Assembly (NCBI RefSeq): GCF_000314975.1 | Contig: NZ_BAEN01000014.1 | Coordinates: 97,741-161,740, forward strand | Length of the DNA stretch: 64,000 bases | Direction: 5' to 3' | From: Aliiglaciecola lipolytica E3 | GTDB taxonomy: Bacteria; Pseudomonadota; Gammaproteobacteria; Enterobacterales; Alteromonadaceae | Shown: in pieces, positions 19,329-26,596 of the stretch | How positions within the stretch are numbered: position 1 is the first letter of the stretch | Layout: each line of letters starts with the position of its first letter | Translations under genes and position numbers: made by a program | Notes under the pieces: model-generated | What the model saw: the letters and a program-made list of their open reading frames with translations, nothing else | Database searches by the model: none | Told to the model about the DNA's origin: nothing

Positions 19329-20510
19329 ATGAAAGAAGCGGTCATTGTTTCGACAGCACGCACGCCAATAGGTAGAGCTTATAGAGGCGCATTCAATAAT
19401 CTAGAAGCACCAAGTTTAGCAGGGCATGCAATCAGTGCCGCTGTACAACGAGCTGGAATCGATCCGGCGAGTGTCGATGATGTCATTTTAGGTAGTGCAT
19501 TAACGCAAGGTTCTGGCGGCATGAATATAGGCCGCTTAGGAGCACTAGCTGGAGGGTTGCCGGTATCCGTAGGCGGTATGACATTAGACCGTCAATGTAG
19601 TTCAGGTATGTACGCCATCGCTACCGCGGCTAAACATATAGTGACAGATAACGTGCCAGTGATGGTGGCAGGCGGACTAGATTCTATTAGTTTAGTGCAG
19701 AACGATAAGATGAATATGTATCGCGCGGTTGATAAAGCTTTAGTTGCGAAACACAAAGATATTTATATGCCAATGCTGCAAACTGCCGAAGTGGTTGCTA
19801 AGCGATATGGTATCGGTCGTGAAGAACAAGACGAATACGCATATCAAAGTCAAATGCGCACAGCTGCGGCTCAACAAGCGGGCAAATTTGATGACGAAAT
19901 CGTGCCTGTGACCGCTACTAAAGTTGTGGTCAATAAAGAAACCAAAGAACAGAGTTTCCAAGAAGTCACTTTGTCAAAAGATGAGGGGAATCGTGCGGAT
20001 ACTACGCTCGATGGCTTAGCAAGCTTAAAACCTGTGATTGAAGGGGGTTGCATAACGGCGGGTAATGCAAGTCAGTTGTCAGATGGTGCTTCAGCCAGCG
20101 TAATAATGGATAGCAAATTAGCCCAACAGCAAAATCTTACGCCACTAGGGGCTTATCGAGGCATTGCCGTTACCGGATGTGAGCCGGACGAAATGGGGAT
20201 TGGCCCTGTGTTTGCCGTGCCTAAGTTACTCAAACAACATGGTTTAAAAATACAAGATATTGGCCTTTGGGAGCTGAACGAAGCCTTTGCCGTACAAGTT
20301 TTATATTGTCAGAAAAAATTAGGCATTCCAGCTGAGCTGCTTAATGTAAATGGTGGTGCAATTTCAGTTGGTCATCCTTATGGAATGAGTGGCGCTCGCA
20401 TGGTGGGGCATGCGCTAATTGAAGGCAAACGTCGCGGTGCAAAATATGTTGTATGTACTATGTGCATAGGCGGTGGCATGGGTGCTGCTGGGCTTTTTGA
20501 AGTGTACTAA
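19329..20510 (+). CDS. Acetyl-CoA acyltransferase (thiolase)
   Basis: A 393-residue thiolase. The nucleophile is in [18 protein letters not shown] (Cys near residue 89), the conserved NEAFAVQ precedes [16 protein letters not shown] (catalytic His), and [13 protein letters not shown] carries the second cysteine. It cleaves 3-ketoacyl-CoA with CoA, the last step of the cycle whose earlier steps are encoded by its neighbours. It starts 36 nt after the bifunctional enzyme, behind GAGG. The next gene begins 25 nt after its stop. Confidence 0.95.
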   Translation: MKEAVIVSTARTPIGRAYRGAFNNLEAPSLAGHAISAAVQRAGIDPASVDDVILGSALTQGSGGMNIGRLGALAGGLPVSVGGMTLDRQCSSGMYAIATAAKHIVTDNVPVMVAGGLDSISLVQNDKMNMYRAVDKALVAKHKDIYMPMLQTAEVVAKRYGIGREEQDEYAYQSQMRTAAAQQAGKFDDEIVPVTATKVVVNKETKEQSFQEVTLSKDEGNRADTTLDGLASLKPVIEGGCITAGNASQLSDGASASVIMDSKLAQQQNLTPLGAYRGIAVTGCEPDEMGIGPVFAVPKLLKQHGLKIQDIGLWELNEAFAVQVLYCQKKLGIPAELLNVNGGAISVGHPYGMSGARMVGHALIEGKRRGAKYVVCTMCIGGGMGAAGLFEVY

Positions 20511-20535
20511 AGAATTAATAAAGGTAGTTAGAAAT

Positions 20536-22335
20536 ATGCAAAATTATAAATCGCCAGTACGAGATACCTTGTTTGTGATGAATGAGTTACTCGGATTCGA
20601 AAAGCATTATGAAAAATTGGGTTTTGAAGATGCTAGCCCCGAAATGGTTGAAGCTATTGCTGCTGAAGCGGCTAAATTTACTGAAAACGTTTTAGCGCCT
20701 ATCAATGCTGTTGGTGATGAAATAGGTTGTAAGTGGGACGATGGGGTAGTGACCACTCCGCCGGGTTTTAAAGAAGCCTACAAAACCTATTGCGAAGGCG
20801 GTTGGCCTTCAATGACTCATCCAGTTGTATACGGAGGACAGGCTTTACCTTATTCTTTGTCTTCCTCAATTGCTGAATGGATGTCTGGTGCGAATCACTC
20901 GTGGGCTATGTACCCAGGATTGAGTCAAGGTTGTATTGCCACAATTAAAAGTCATGGTTCCAAAGAACAAAAAGATATGTTCTTACCTCCCTTAATTGAA
21001 GGTCGCTGGACAGGCACAATGTGCTTGACTGAATCTCATTGTGGTTCAGATTTAGGGATGTTGAAAACCAAAGCTGTTCCTAATGATGATGGGACTTATA
21101 GTTTAACTGGCACAAAAATATTTATTTCCGCCGGAGATCACGATTTTTCCGACAACATCGTTCACATAGTGTTGGCTCGTTTACCAGATGCCCCTGAAGG
21201 GACTCGCGGTATATCTCTATTTGTTGTACCAAAATTCAATGTCAATGCGCAAAGTGAAGTTCTAGATCGCAACCAAGTCACTTGTGGTTCTATTGAACAT
21301 AAAATGGGCATTAAAGCGAGCGCCACCTGTGTCATTAATTTTGATGGTGCAAAAGGGTATTTAATCGGACCGCCAAACCGTGGTTTGAATTGTATGTTTA
21401 CCTTTATGAATACTGCAAGAATTGGTACAGGGCTAGAGGGACTTGCTGGCACTGAAGCTGCGTTTCAGGGAGCTTTAGCCTATGCGAAAGACCGATTGCA
21501 ATTTCGCTCACCAACTGGGATTGTAAACCCGGATGGGCCAGCGGATCCGATAATTGTTCATCCTGACGTTCGTCGCATGCTACTTACACAAAAAGCGTTT
21601 GCCGAAGGCAACCGAGCGCTAGCGATATATTGTATGCAGATGGTGGACTTGACTCTTTATAGCGAAAATGAAGAAGAAAAGCAGGTTGCAGAAGCAAAAC
21701 TTGCTTTGCTAACCCCAATCGTTAAAGCGTTTTTAACCGAAACTGCGCAAGAAGCAACGAGTTATGGTATGCAGGTTTACGGCGGTCATGGATACATAGC
21801 AGAGTGGGGAATGGAACAATTAGCTCGTGATACACGTATTTGTACCATGTATGAAGGAACAACAGGCATACAAGCAATCGACTTGCTAGGCCGCAAAATT
21901 CTGGGATCAAATGGTGAGCTGTTAAATGTGTTTATCAAAGAAGTACAAGACTACTGCAGAAGCGTTCGTGACAAATCACAATTCAACGCATGGTCGAATT
22001 CTATTGAATCACATATTGATGAATGGGGGCAAATGACCCAAGAGATTGCGAAACGTTCAGCAAGTAATCCAGATGAAGTAGGCGCTGCCTCGGTGGACTA
22101 TCTGATGTATTCTGGTTACATCATTGTAGGTTACCTGTGGTTAAAGATGGCTGTTGTGGCACAACAAAAACTAGATGAAGGCACGACAGAGATTGCTTTT
22201 TATGAAGCTAAGCTGAAAACTGCAGGTTTTTATTTTGCTCGTCTATTGTCACGCACTCGTTCACATGCGTCAGCAATTGAAACCGGCGCTGAGAATTTGA
22301 TGAGTATGCCAGTAGACTATTTTATGATTGAATAA
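20536..22335 (+). CDS. Acyl-CoA dehydrogenase, long form with extra C-terminal domain
   Basis: About 599 residues. Segments: LTESHCGSDLGMLKTKA (flavin region), GDHDFSDNIVHIVLARLPDA, and ARDTRICTMYEGTTGIQAID, where the glutamate of MYEGT is the expected catalytic base. An extra helical C-terminal domain follows to SMPVDYFMIE. The open frame reaches upstream to 20473 inside the thiolase gene, but ATG 20536 fits the family N-terminus (MQNYKSPVRDTLFVMNELLG) and lies downstream of the thiolase stop. It supplies the first oxidation of the cycle. A strong terminator follows at 22371. Confidence 0.93.
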   Translation: MQNYKSPVRDTLFVMNELLGFEKHYEKLGFEDASPEMVEAIAAEAAKFTENVLAPINAVGDEIGCKWDDGVVTTPPGFKEAYKTYCEGGWPSMTHPVVYGGQALPYSLSSSIAEWMSGANHSWAMYPGLSQGCIATIKSHGSKEQKDMFLPPLIEGRWTGTMCLTESHCGSDLGMLKTKAVPNDDGTYSLTGTKIFISAGDHDFSDNIVHIVLARLPDAPEGTRGISLFVVPKFNVNAQSEVLDRNQVTCGSIEHKMGIKASATCVINFDGAKGYLIGPPNRGLNCMFTFMNTARIGTGLEGLAGTEAAFQGALAYAKDRLQFRSPTGIVNPDGPADPIIVHPDVRRMLLTQKAFAEGNRALAIYCMQMVDLTLYSENEEEKQVAEAKLALLTPIVKAFLTETAQEATSYGMQVYGGHGYIAEWGMEQLARDTRICTMYEGTTGIQAIDLLGRKILGSNGELLNVFIKEVQDYCRSVRDKSQFNAWSNSIESHIDEWGQMTQEIAKRSASNPDEVGAASVDYLMYSGYIIVGYLWLKMAVVAQQKLDEGTTEIAFYEAKLKTAGFYFARLLSRTRSHASAIETGAENLMSMPVDYFMIE

Positions 22336-22370
22336 TTGATAGGCTTGTTTTTCACTGTTTAGTGGTACAT

Positions 22371-22398
22371 AAAGCGGATGAAACTTCATCCGCTTTTT
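22371..22398 (+). terminator. Strong terminator of the beta-oxidation operon
   Basis: AAAGCGGATGAA (22371-22382) pairs perfectly over 12 bases with TTCATCCGCTTT (22385-22396), followed by TT. It sits 36 nt after the acyl-CoA dehydrogenase stop and ahead of the alpha/beta-hydrolase ribosome site. Confidence 0.92.
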
Positions 22399-22428
22399 AA
22401 TTTTAATAGCATAGATTTGAGGGGACCC

Positions 22429-23328
22429 ATGCAAAGTAAACAAGCACAAATTGATAATTGCTATATTCATTACATCGAAATTTGTGACTGTAAATCGCCA
22501 AAAGGCACTATCGTATTTTTACATGGTTTCCCTGAAAACTGGCGAACCTGGCGACATCAATTACAGTATTTCTCTAAAAACTACCGAGTAATTGCCCCTG
22601 ACTTACCAGGCTATAATCAATCTTCAAAGCCGCATGAAATTGAATTTTATCAGGTTACAAATTTAATTGATGTGATGAGTCGCTTCATACGCTTTGTTGC
22701 CGAAGACAAACCCGTTACTCTTGTTGCACACGACTGGGGAGGCGCAATTGCTTGGCCTTTAGTCGCTTTTCACGCAGAGCTTTTTAGTCGCCTAGTTATT
22801 TTAAATGCCTCACATCCTAGTACTTTTACGCGTGAAATGATGAACAACCCACAACAGCGCGAAAATAGTGGTTATATCCATCAGCTAATTGCTAGCGATG
22901 CGGTGGCCAATATTAAACTTAACGATTATAAATTTTTATTAGAAATGTTTTTAGATGAAAATGGACAGTCAGTATTAACGCCAAATGAAATTATAGAGTA
23001 TCAGGAAAGTTGGCGGATGGCGGGTACTTTGGATGCCATGCTCAATTATTATCGAGCGATGCCGCAATTAGCGCCAACCCACACCAATGGACATGCAAAT
23101 GGACCTGTGACTGAATTGCAGAATATGAAAATACCCAATATTAATATTAAGGTGAATACTTTAGTGTTATGGGGAATGTTAGATTTAGCCTTTGTGCCTG
23201 AAGTGTTAGACGGTTTGCAAAGTTATGTTCAAGATTTAGAAATAGTTCGTTTTAACAAAGCAAATCATTGGTTGCATCATCAGTTTCCTGAACTGGTTAA
23301 TGCCCAGATAGAACGCTTTATTGGCTAA
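22429..23328 (+). CDS. Alpha/beta hydrolase, epoxide-hydrolase-like
   Basis: A 299-residue alpha/beta hydrolase. The oxyanion motif is FLHGFPENWRTWRHQ (HGFP, residues about 33-36), the nucleophile elbow is VAHDWGGAIAW (Asp in place of Ser, as in epoxide hydrolases and haloalkane dehalogenases), and NHWLHHQFPE near the end carries the catalytic histidine. ATG 22429 follows GAGGGG, while the longer frame from 22378 begins inside the 22371-22398 terminator. It is preceded by that terminator and so is a separate unit. The substrate is not evident. Confidence 0.88.
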   Translation: MQSKQAQIDNCYIHYIEICDCKSPKGTIVFLHGFPENWRTWRHQLQYFSKNYRVIAPDLPGYNQSSKPHEIEFYQVTNLIDVMSRFIRFVAEDKPVTLVAHDWGGAIAWPLVAFHAELFSRLVILNASHPSTFTREMMNNPQQRENSGYIHQLIASDAVANIKLNDYKFLLEMFLDENGQSVLTPNEIIEYQESWRMAGTLDAMLNYYRAMPQLAPTHTNGHANGPVTELQNMKIPNINIKVNTLVLWGMLDLAFVPEVLDGLQSYVQDLEIVRFNKANHWLHHQFPELVNAQIERFIG

Positions 23329-23349
23329 ATAATTCTTTCTTGAGTAAAA

Positions 23350-23377
23350 CGAAAAACAGCCTCAAAAGAGGCTGTTT
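23350..23377 (-). terminator. Terminator downstream of DUF3718-like gene A
   Basis: AAACAGCCTC (23354-23363) and GAGGCTGTTT (23368-23377) form a 10-bp perfect stem with an AAAA loop. Read on the minus strand it ends in TTTTTCGTTTT. Also convergent with the plus-strand hydrolase, whose stop is 26 nt away, so it may serve both. The second copy is at 24151-24177. Confidence 0.85.
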
Positions 23378-23386
23378 CCCGAGGAC

Positions 23387-23431
23387 GTAGGCAGCGCCCT
23401 GCCTACTTACCATGTTGAACTGGTTCAGTTC
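23387..23431 (-). other. Two conserved 3' hairpins, copy A
   Basis: A stem GTAGGCAG (23387-23394) with CTGCCTAC (23399-23406), and a small stem GAACT (23417-23421) with AGTTC (23427-23431), fill the 3' untranslated stretch between the DUF3718-like stop and the terminator. The same order recurs after gene B, with one compensatory G-C to A-T change. Confidence 0.65.
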
Positions 23432-23443
23432 GGTGTTCGGTCC

Positions 23444-23839
23444 TTAGATGCGATCTTTAATCACAGCTGAGATAGGAGAGGCGTCTAGGCCATTCTCTGC
23501 AATCCAGGCTTGTAATGTTTTGCCGTCTGCTTCTGGTGATGTAAGATCAGACTTAGGCATTTTTTTCACCATTAGTGTGCCTGTTTCGATAGCATCAGCA
23601 AGCATCGCAGTACGAATTAAGCTGTTGCCTCCACACGATACACCAGAGTAATAATCTTTAAGTTTCATTCTGTAATCAGATTGTACTTTTTTCATCTTCT
23701 TACGAAGCTCACCTTTATCATCGGTTTGCACAATGGTGCAGATGTTTTGCAAAGCATCATTAATATTTGCTTGCGCAGTACCGGTTAGTAATAAAGAAGT
23801 TGCTGCGATGGCGATAGAAGTTTTAACAATTTTCAACAT
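23444..23839 (-). CDS. Small secreted DUF3718-like protein A
   Basis: A 131-residue protein with a signal peptide (VKTSIAIAATSLLLTGTAQA, residues about 5-24). The mature part has INDALQNICTIV and RKKMKKVQSDYRMKLKDYY, a basic helical segment, then SGVSCGGNSLIRTAMLADA. Two cysteines, in ICTIV and VSCGG, are conserved in all three paralogues. It differs from copy B at only a handful of residues, and from the 13065 copy more widely. The DUF3718 name is from memory. Periplasmic or outer-surface location inferred. Function unknown. Confidence 0.8.
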   Translation of the reverse strand: MLKIVKTSIAIAATSLLLTGTAQANINDALQNICTIVQTDDKGELRKKMKKVQSDYRMKLKDYYSGVSCGGNSLIRTAMLADAIETGTLMVKKMPKSDLTSPEADGKTLQAWIAENGLDASPISAVIKDRI

Positions 23840-24150
23840 GGTTAAATTCCTCGTTAGTTAAATGTTTAGGTTCTCGTTTCAACAGTTCTAATTAAAAACT
23901 ATTTAAGTGAAGGTTAAAATCTGGCAGTCAATACTTAGGTATTTCAAGCTATACCTAAATCGTGATTATTTGAATTAAGTTATTGATATTTAGTTGTTAT
24001 TTTAAATTGTAAAGTGTTGGTTTCTGCGATGTCAGCACGATTTTGTCAGTTGAATATTACAATTTAACAATACGGCGAGAGCGAATAGTCGAAAATATAA
24101 ATAGAAAAGACCCTAAAGCCAAAGTTTCACTGGTAGCGCTTTGAATAACG
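23840..24150. other. Intergenic region between the DUF3718-like twins
   Basis: 311 AT-rich bases upstream of gene A and downstream of the gene B terminator. It must carry the gene A promoter, but I see no consensus pair. An AACCTTCACTT-like stretch and a TATACCTAAATC segment are the only notable words. No open frame looks real. Confidence 0.4.
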
Positions 24151-24177
24151 AAAAACAGCCTCAATAGAGGCTGTTTT
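24151..24177 (-). terminator. Terminator downstream of DUF3718-like gene B
   Basis: AAACAGCCTC (24153-24162) and GAGGCTGTTT (24167-24176) with an AATA loop repeat the gene A terminator, changed at one loop base. Confidence 0.85.
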
Positions 24178-24185
24178 CCGAGGAT

Positions 24186-24229
24186 GTAGACAGCGCTTGT
24201 CTACTTACCATGTTGAACTGGTTCAGTTC
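24186..24229 (-). other. Two conserved 3' hairpins, copy B
   Basis: GTAGACA (24186-24192) pairs with TGTCTAC (24198-24204), and GAACT (24215-24219) with AGTTC (24225-24229). This parallels 23387-23431; position 5 of the first stem is A-T here and G-C there. Confidence 0.65.
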
Positions 24230-24239
24230 GATATTTATT

Positions 24240-24635
24240 TTAGATACGATCTTTGATTACCGCTGAGATTGGAGATGCGTCAAGGCCATTTTCTGCAATC
24301 CAAGCTTGTAAAGTTTTGCCGTCTGCTTCTGGTGTGGTTAAATCAGATTTTGGCATTTTCTTTACCAATAGCGTGCCAGTCTCGACGGCGTCAGAAAGCA
24401 TTGCTGTACGGATCAAGCTGTTACCGCCACAACTTACACCAGAGTAATAATCTTTAAGTTTCATTCTGTAATCAGACTGCACTTTTTTCATCTTTTTGCG
24501 AAGTTCGCCTTTGTCATCGGTTTGCACAATTGTGCAGATGTTTTGTAAGGCATCATTAATATTGGCTTGTGCTGTGCCAGTTAGTAAAAAAGTAGTTGCT
24601 GCGATAGCGATAGACGTTTTAACAATTTTCAACAT
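24240..24635 (-). CDS. Small secreted DUF3718-like protein B
   Basis: 131 residues, nearly identical to protein A. Differences that I can see are in the signal peptide (TTFLLTG for TSLLLTG), LSDAVETGTLLVKK for LADAIETGTLMVKK, and LTTPEAD for LTSPEAD. Both cysteines are kept. The gene, its ribosome site and its 3' hairpins are duplicated together, so this is a recent tandem duplication of a whole transcription unit of about 0.8 kb. Function unknown. Confidence 0.8.
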   Translation of the reverse strand: MLKIVKTSIAIAATTFLLTGTAQANINDALQNICTIVQTDDKGELRKKMKKVQSDYRMKLKDYYSGVSCGGNSLIRTAMLSDAVETGTLLVKKMPKSDLTTPEADGKTLQAWIAENGLDASPISAVIKDRI

Positions 24636-24815
24636 GGTTAAATTCCTGAGTATATTTAAAGTTTTGTCTGCGTTTGACGGGGTTGATTAAACCCGTTATC
24701 GATGGGCATTGAAATCTATTGGTTAATACAAAGGTATTAGATGTGATAACTAGTAAACATGGCTGAAGCAATTGTTTTTAAAACAAAAATTATTGTGAAT
24801 TATAAGAAAGGACTC

Positions 24816-24848
24816 ATCCAATTCCTAAACCAAGTTTAGGAATTGGAT
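24816..24848 (-). terminator. Perfect 15-bp hairpin after the LysR gene
   Basis: ATCCAATTCCTAAAC (24816-24830) and its exact reverse complement (24834-24848) enclose a 3-nt loop, starting 15 nt after the LysR stop on the minus strand. The following run (CCTTTCTTATAATT) is only moderately T-rich. Probable terminator. Confidence 0.75.
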
Positions 24849-24862
24849 AGAATTAATCATTG

Positions 24863-25765
24863 TTAATGAGGATTGAACTGTTTAGCTACCTCTAAAATTT
24901 GTTCACGCATCCAAATATGTGCAAGGTCATGATCAGCACTGACATGCCAATATAGATAGTGTTCAACCGGTGGTACGTCAAAAGGTAATTCGTAAAAAGA
25001 TAAATCGTAATGTTTAGCAAGATGATAGGGGATACAAGCGATTAAATCGGTTTTGACGATAATGCTAGGCACGGTCAAAAAGTGTTGTCCACGCAATACG
25101 ATTCTGCGGCGTTTACCAATTTTGTCTAGAGCCAATTCTATGGGCCCAGGATCACTGCGACGATTGGACACATTTATCTGTCCTAATCGTAAAAACGTTT
25201 CTAAATCTATGCCGTTGCGTAAATCAGGGTGATTCTTCCTGGCCATAACCACAAATCTATCTTGAGCAAACTGATGTTTACACAAATGCGGGTCGGTAAA
25301 AGTAGAAGAATCTGCATAAAAATCGAGACTGCCGCTTGCCATCGCTGAAACAACAGCATTTCGAGACAACTCAAAATTAGTTATGGATATTTTTGGCGCT
25401 CTGGTATGCAAATTTGCCAGTAATCTGGGCATTAGGCTAGCTTCAAATAAGTCTCGTGTTGCAAAATGAAAGGTTTTTTCGGCTGTTTCAGGATTAAAGG
25501 TATGACTGTCCTGCACGCTTTTTCGTAGTAGTGACAAAGCGTCTCTGGCTGGGCCAATAATATTTTGCGCAACGGGTGTTGGCGTCATGCTGTGACCCGT
25601 GCGAACAAAAAGCGGATCATTTAACATGTCACGAAGGCGTGCAAGTGAATTACTCACCGCTGGTTGAGTTATGCACAATACATCGGCAGCTTTAGTTAAG
25701 CTTCCGGCTGTATAGATAGCGTCAAAAACAGCGAATAAATTCAAGTCAATTCGATTCAAATTCAT
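24863..25765 (-). CDS. LysR-type transcriptional regulator
   Basis: A 300-residue LysR protein. The N-terminal winged helix-turn-helix reads LNLFAVFDAIYTAGSLTKAA then ITQPAVSNSLARLRD (residues about 8-46). The effector-binding half follows from about residue 90 to the end. The divergent MaoC gene begins 151 nt away, so it is the likely target, along with the TonB receptor further on. The ligand cannot be read from sequence. Confidence 0.92.
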   Translation of the reverse strand: MNLNRIDLNLFAVFDAIYTAGSLTKAADVLCITQPAVSNSLARLRDMLNDPLFVRTGHSMTPTPVAQNIIGPARDALSLLRKSVQDSHTFNPETAEKTFHFATRDLFEASLMPRLLANLHTRAPKISITNFELSRNAVVSAMASGSLDFYADSSTFTDPHLCKHQFAQDRFVVMARKNHPDLRNGIDLETFLRLGQINVSNRRSDPGPIELALDKIGKRRRIVLRGQHFLTVPSIIVKTDLIACIPYHLAKHYDLSFYELPFDVPPVEHYLYWHVSADHDLAHIWMREQILEVAKQFNPH

Positions 25766-25915
25766 AAAGATCCTATATTTACAATAAATTTAGCTAAACG
25801 AAGTTTTTATTAGAAATCATGATGGAAGATTATACATAACATTCATTTCATTAATAGTATTCAGGTTGATAATATTTTATTAAATTGTTAATTAATGTGT
25901 AAAAAGAGGTGAAGT

Positions 25916-26362
25916 ATGGCGAAAGAATTGCTTGAGTTAGAGGCTGGTGAAGAACTAGGTATCACAAAGTGGATTAGCATTGATCAAAACATCATCAGTC
26001 AATTTGCTGACGTTACCAACGATCAACAATGGATCCATGTAGATGTAGAACGTTGCAAAAAGGAAAGCCCATTTAAAACACCAATTGCACACGGATTACT
26101 TTCAACTGCACTAATGCCAAATGCGTTTTATCAACTGATTTCCTTGGATTCAAATACTCAGACGTTGTTGAATTATGGTGTCGATAAGTTGCGTTTCTTA
26201 GAACCGGTTAGGGTAAATGATAAAATACGTTATCACGTGAGATTAGACTCCAGGACAGTTAAATCAACTGGTGTGCTCTACCGGTTTAATACCCAAGTTG
26301 AAATAGAAAATCGCGATAAACCTGCAATGATTGGTACATTTCTGATGCTTTTGGTTGAGTAA
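25916..26362 (+). CDS. MaoC-like (R)-enoyl-CoA hydratase
   Basis: A 148-residue single hot-dog protein. The hydratase-2 motif appears as ITKWISIDQNIISQFADVTN then QQWIHVD, with DVTNDQQWIH supplying the Asp and His of the active site, followed by KTPIAHGLLSTAL. It adds water to enoyl-CoA in the R configuration. Ribosome site AGAGGTG about 8 nt ahead. Divergent from the LysR gene, suggesting regulation by it. Confidence 0.9.
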   Translation: MAKELLELEAGEELGITKWISIDQNIISQFADVTNDQQWIHVDVERCKKESPFKTPIAHGLLSTALMPNAFYQLISLDSNTQTLLNYGVDKLRFLEPVRVNDKIRYHVRLDSRTVKSTGVLYRFNTQVEIENRDKPAMIGTFLMLLVE

Positions 26363-26596
26363 TCTCCAATTTACCTACCTATTGACTGGTAGGGCCATCG
26401 ATTAAAAAAATATTTACATATAAATAACGGTAAATTTACATATTGCCAATCTCCCCCTACTATTTGTGACAGGCTTCGAGATTTTGTAAGCCAAACACAA
26501 AAAATTAAAAACTATCAGGTGAGAGTGTTGGTTATTCTGCATGCTGTTTGGTGTTGATTTGACCGTTACGATTCACATTGATTTAGGGGACACTCA

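Noticed and set aside
20473..20535. Upstream start for the long acyl-CoA dehydrogenase
   Set aside because: It lies in the thiolase gene in another frame, and the family N-terminus begins at ATG 20536.
22378..22428. Upstream start for the alpha/beta hydrolase
   Set aside because: The codons would translate the 12-bp terminator hairpin of the previous operon; a GAGGGG ribosome site points to ATG 22429.
23840..24150. Small RNA gene between the DUF3718-like twins
   Set aside because: The hairpins are explained as 3' ends of the two genes; no separate promoter and terminator pair is visible.
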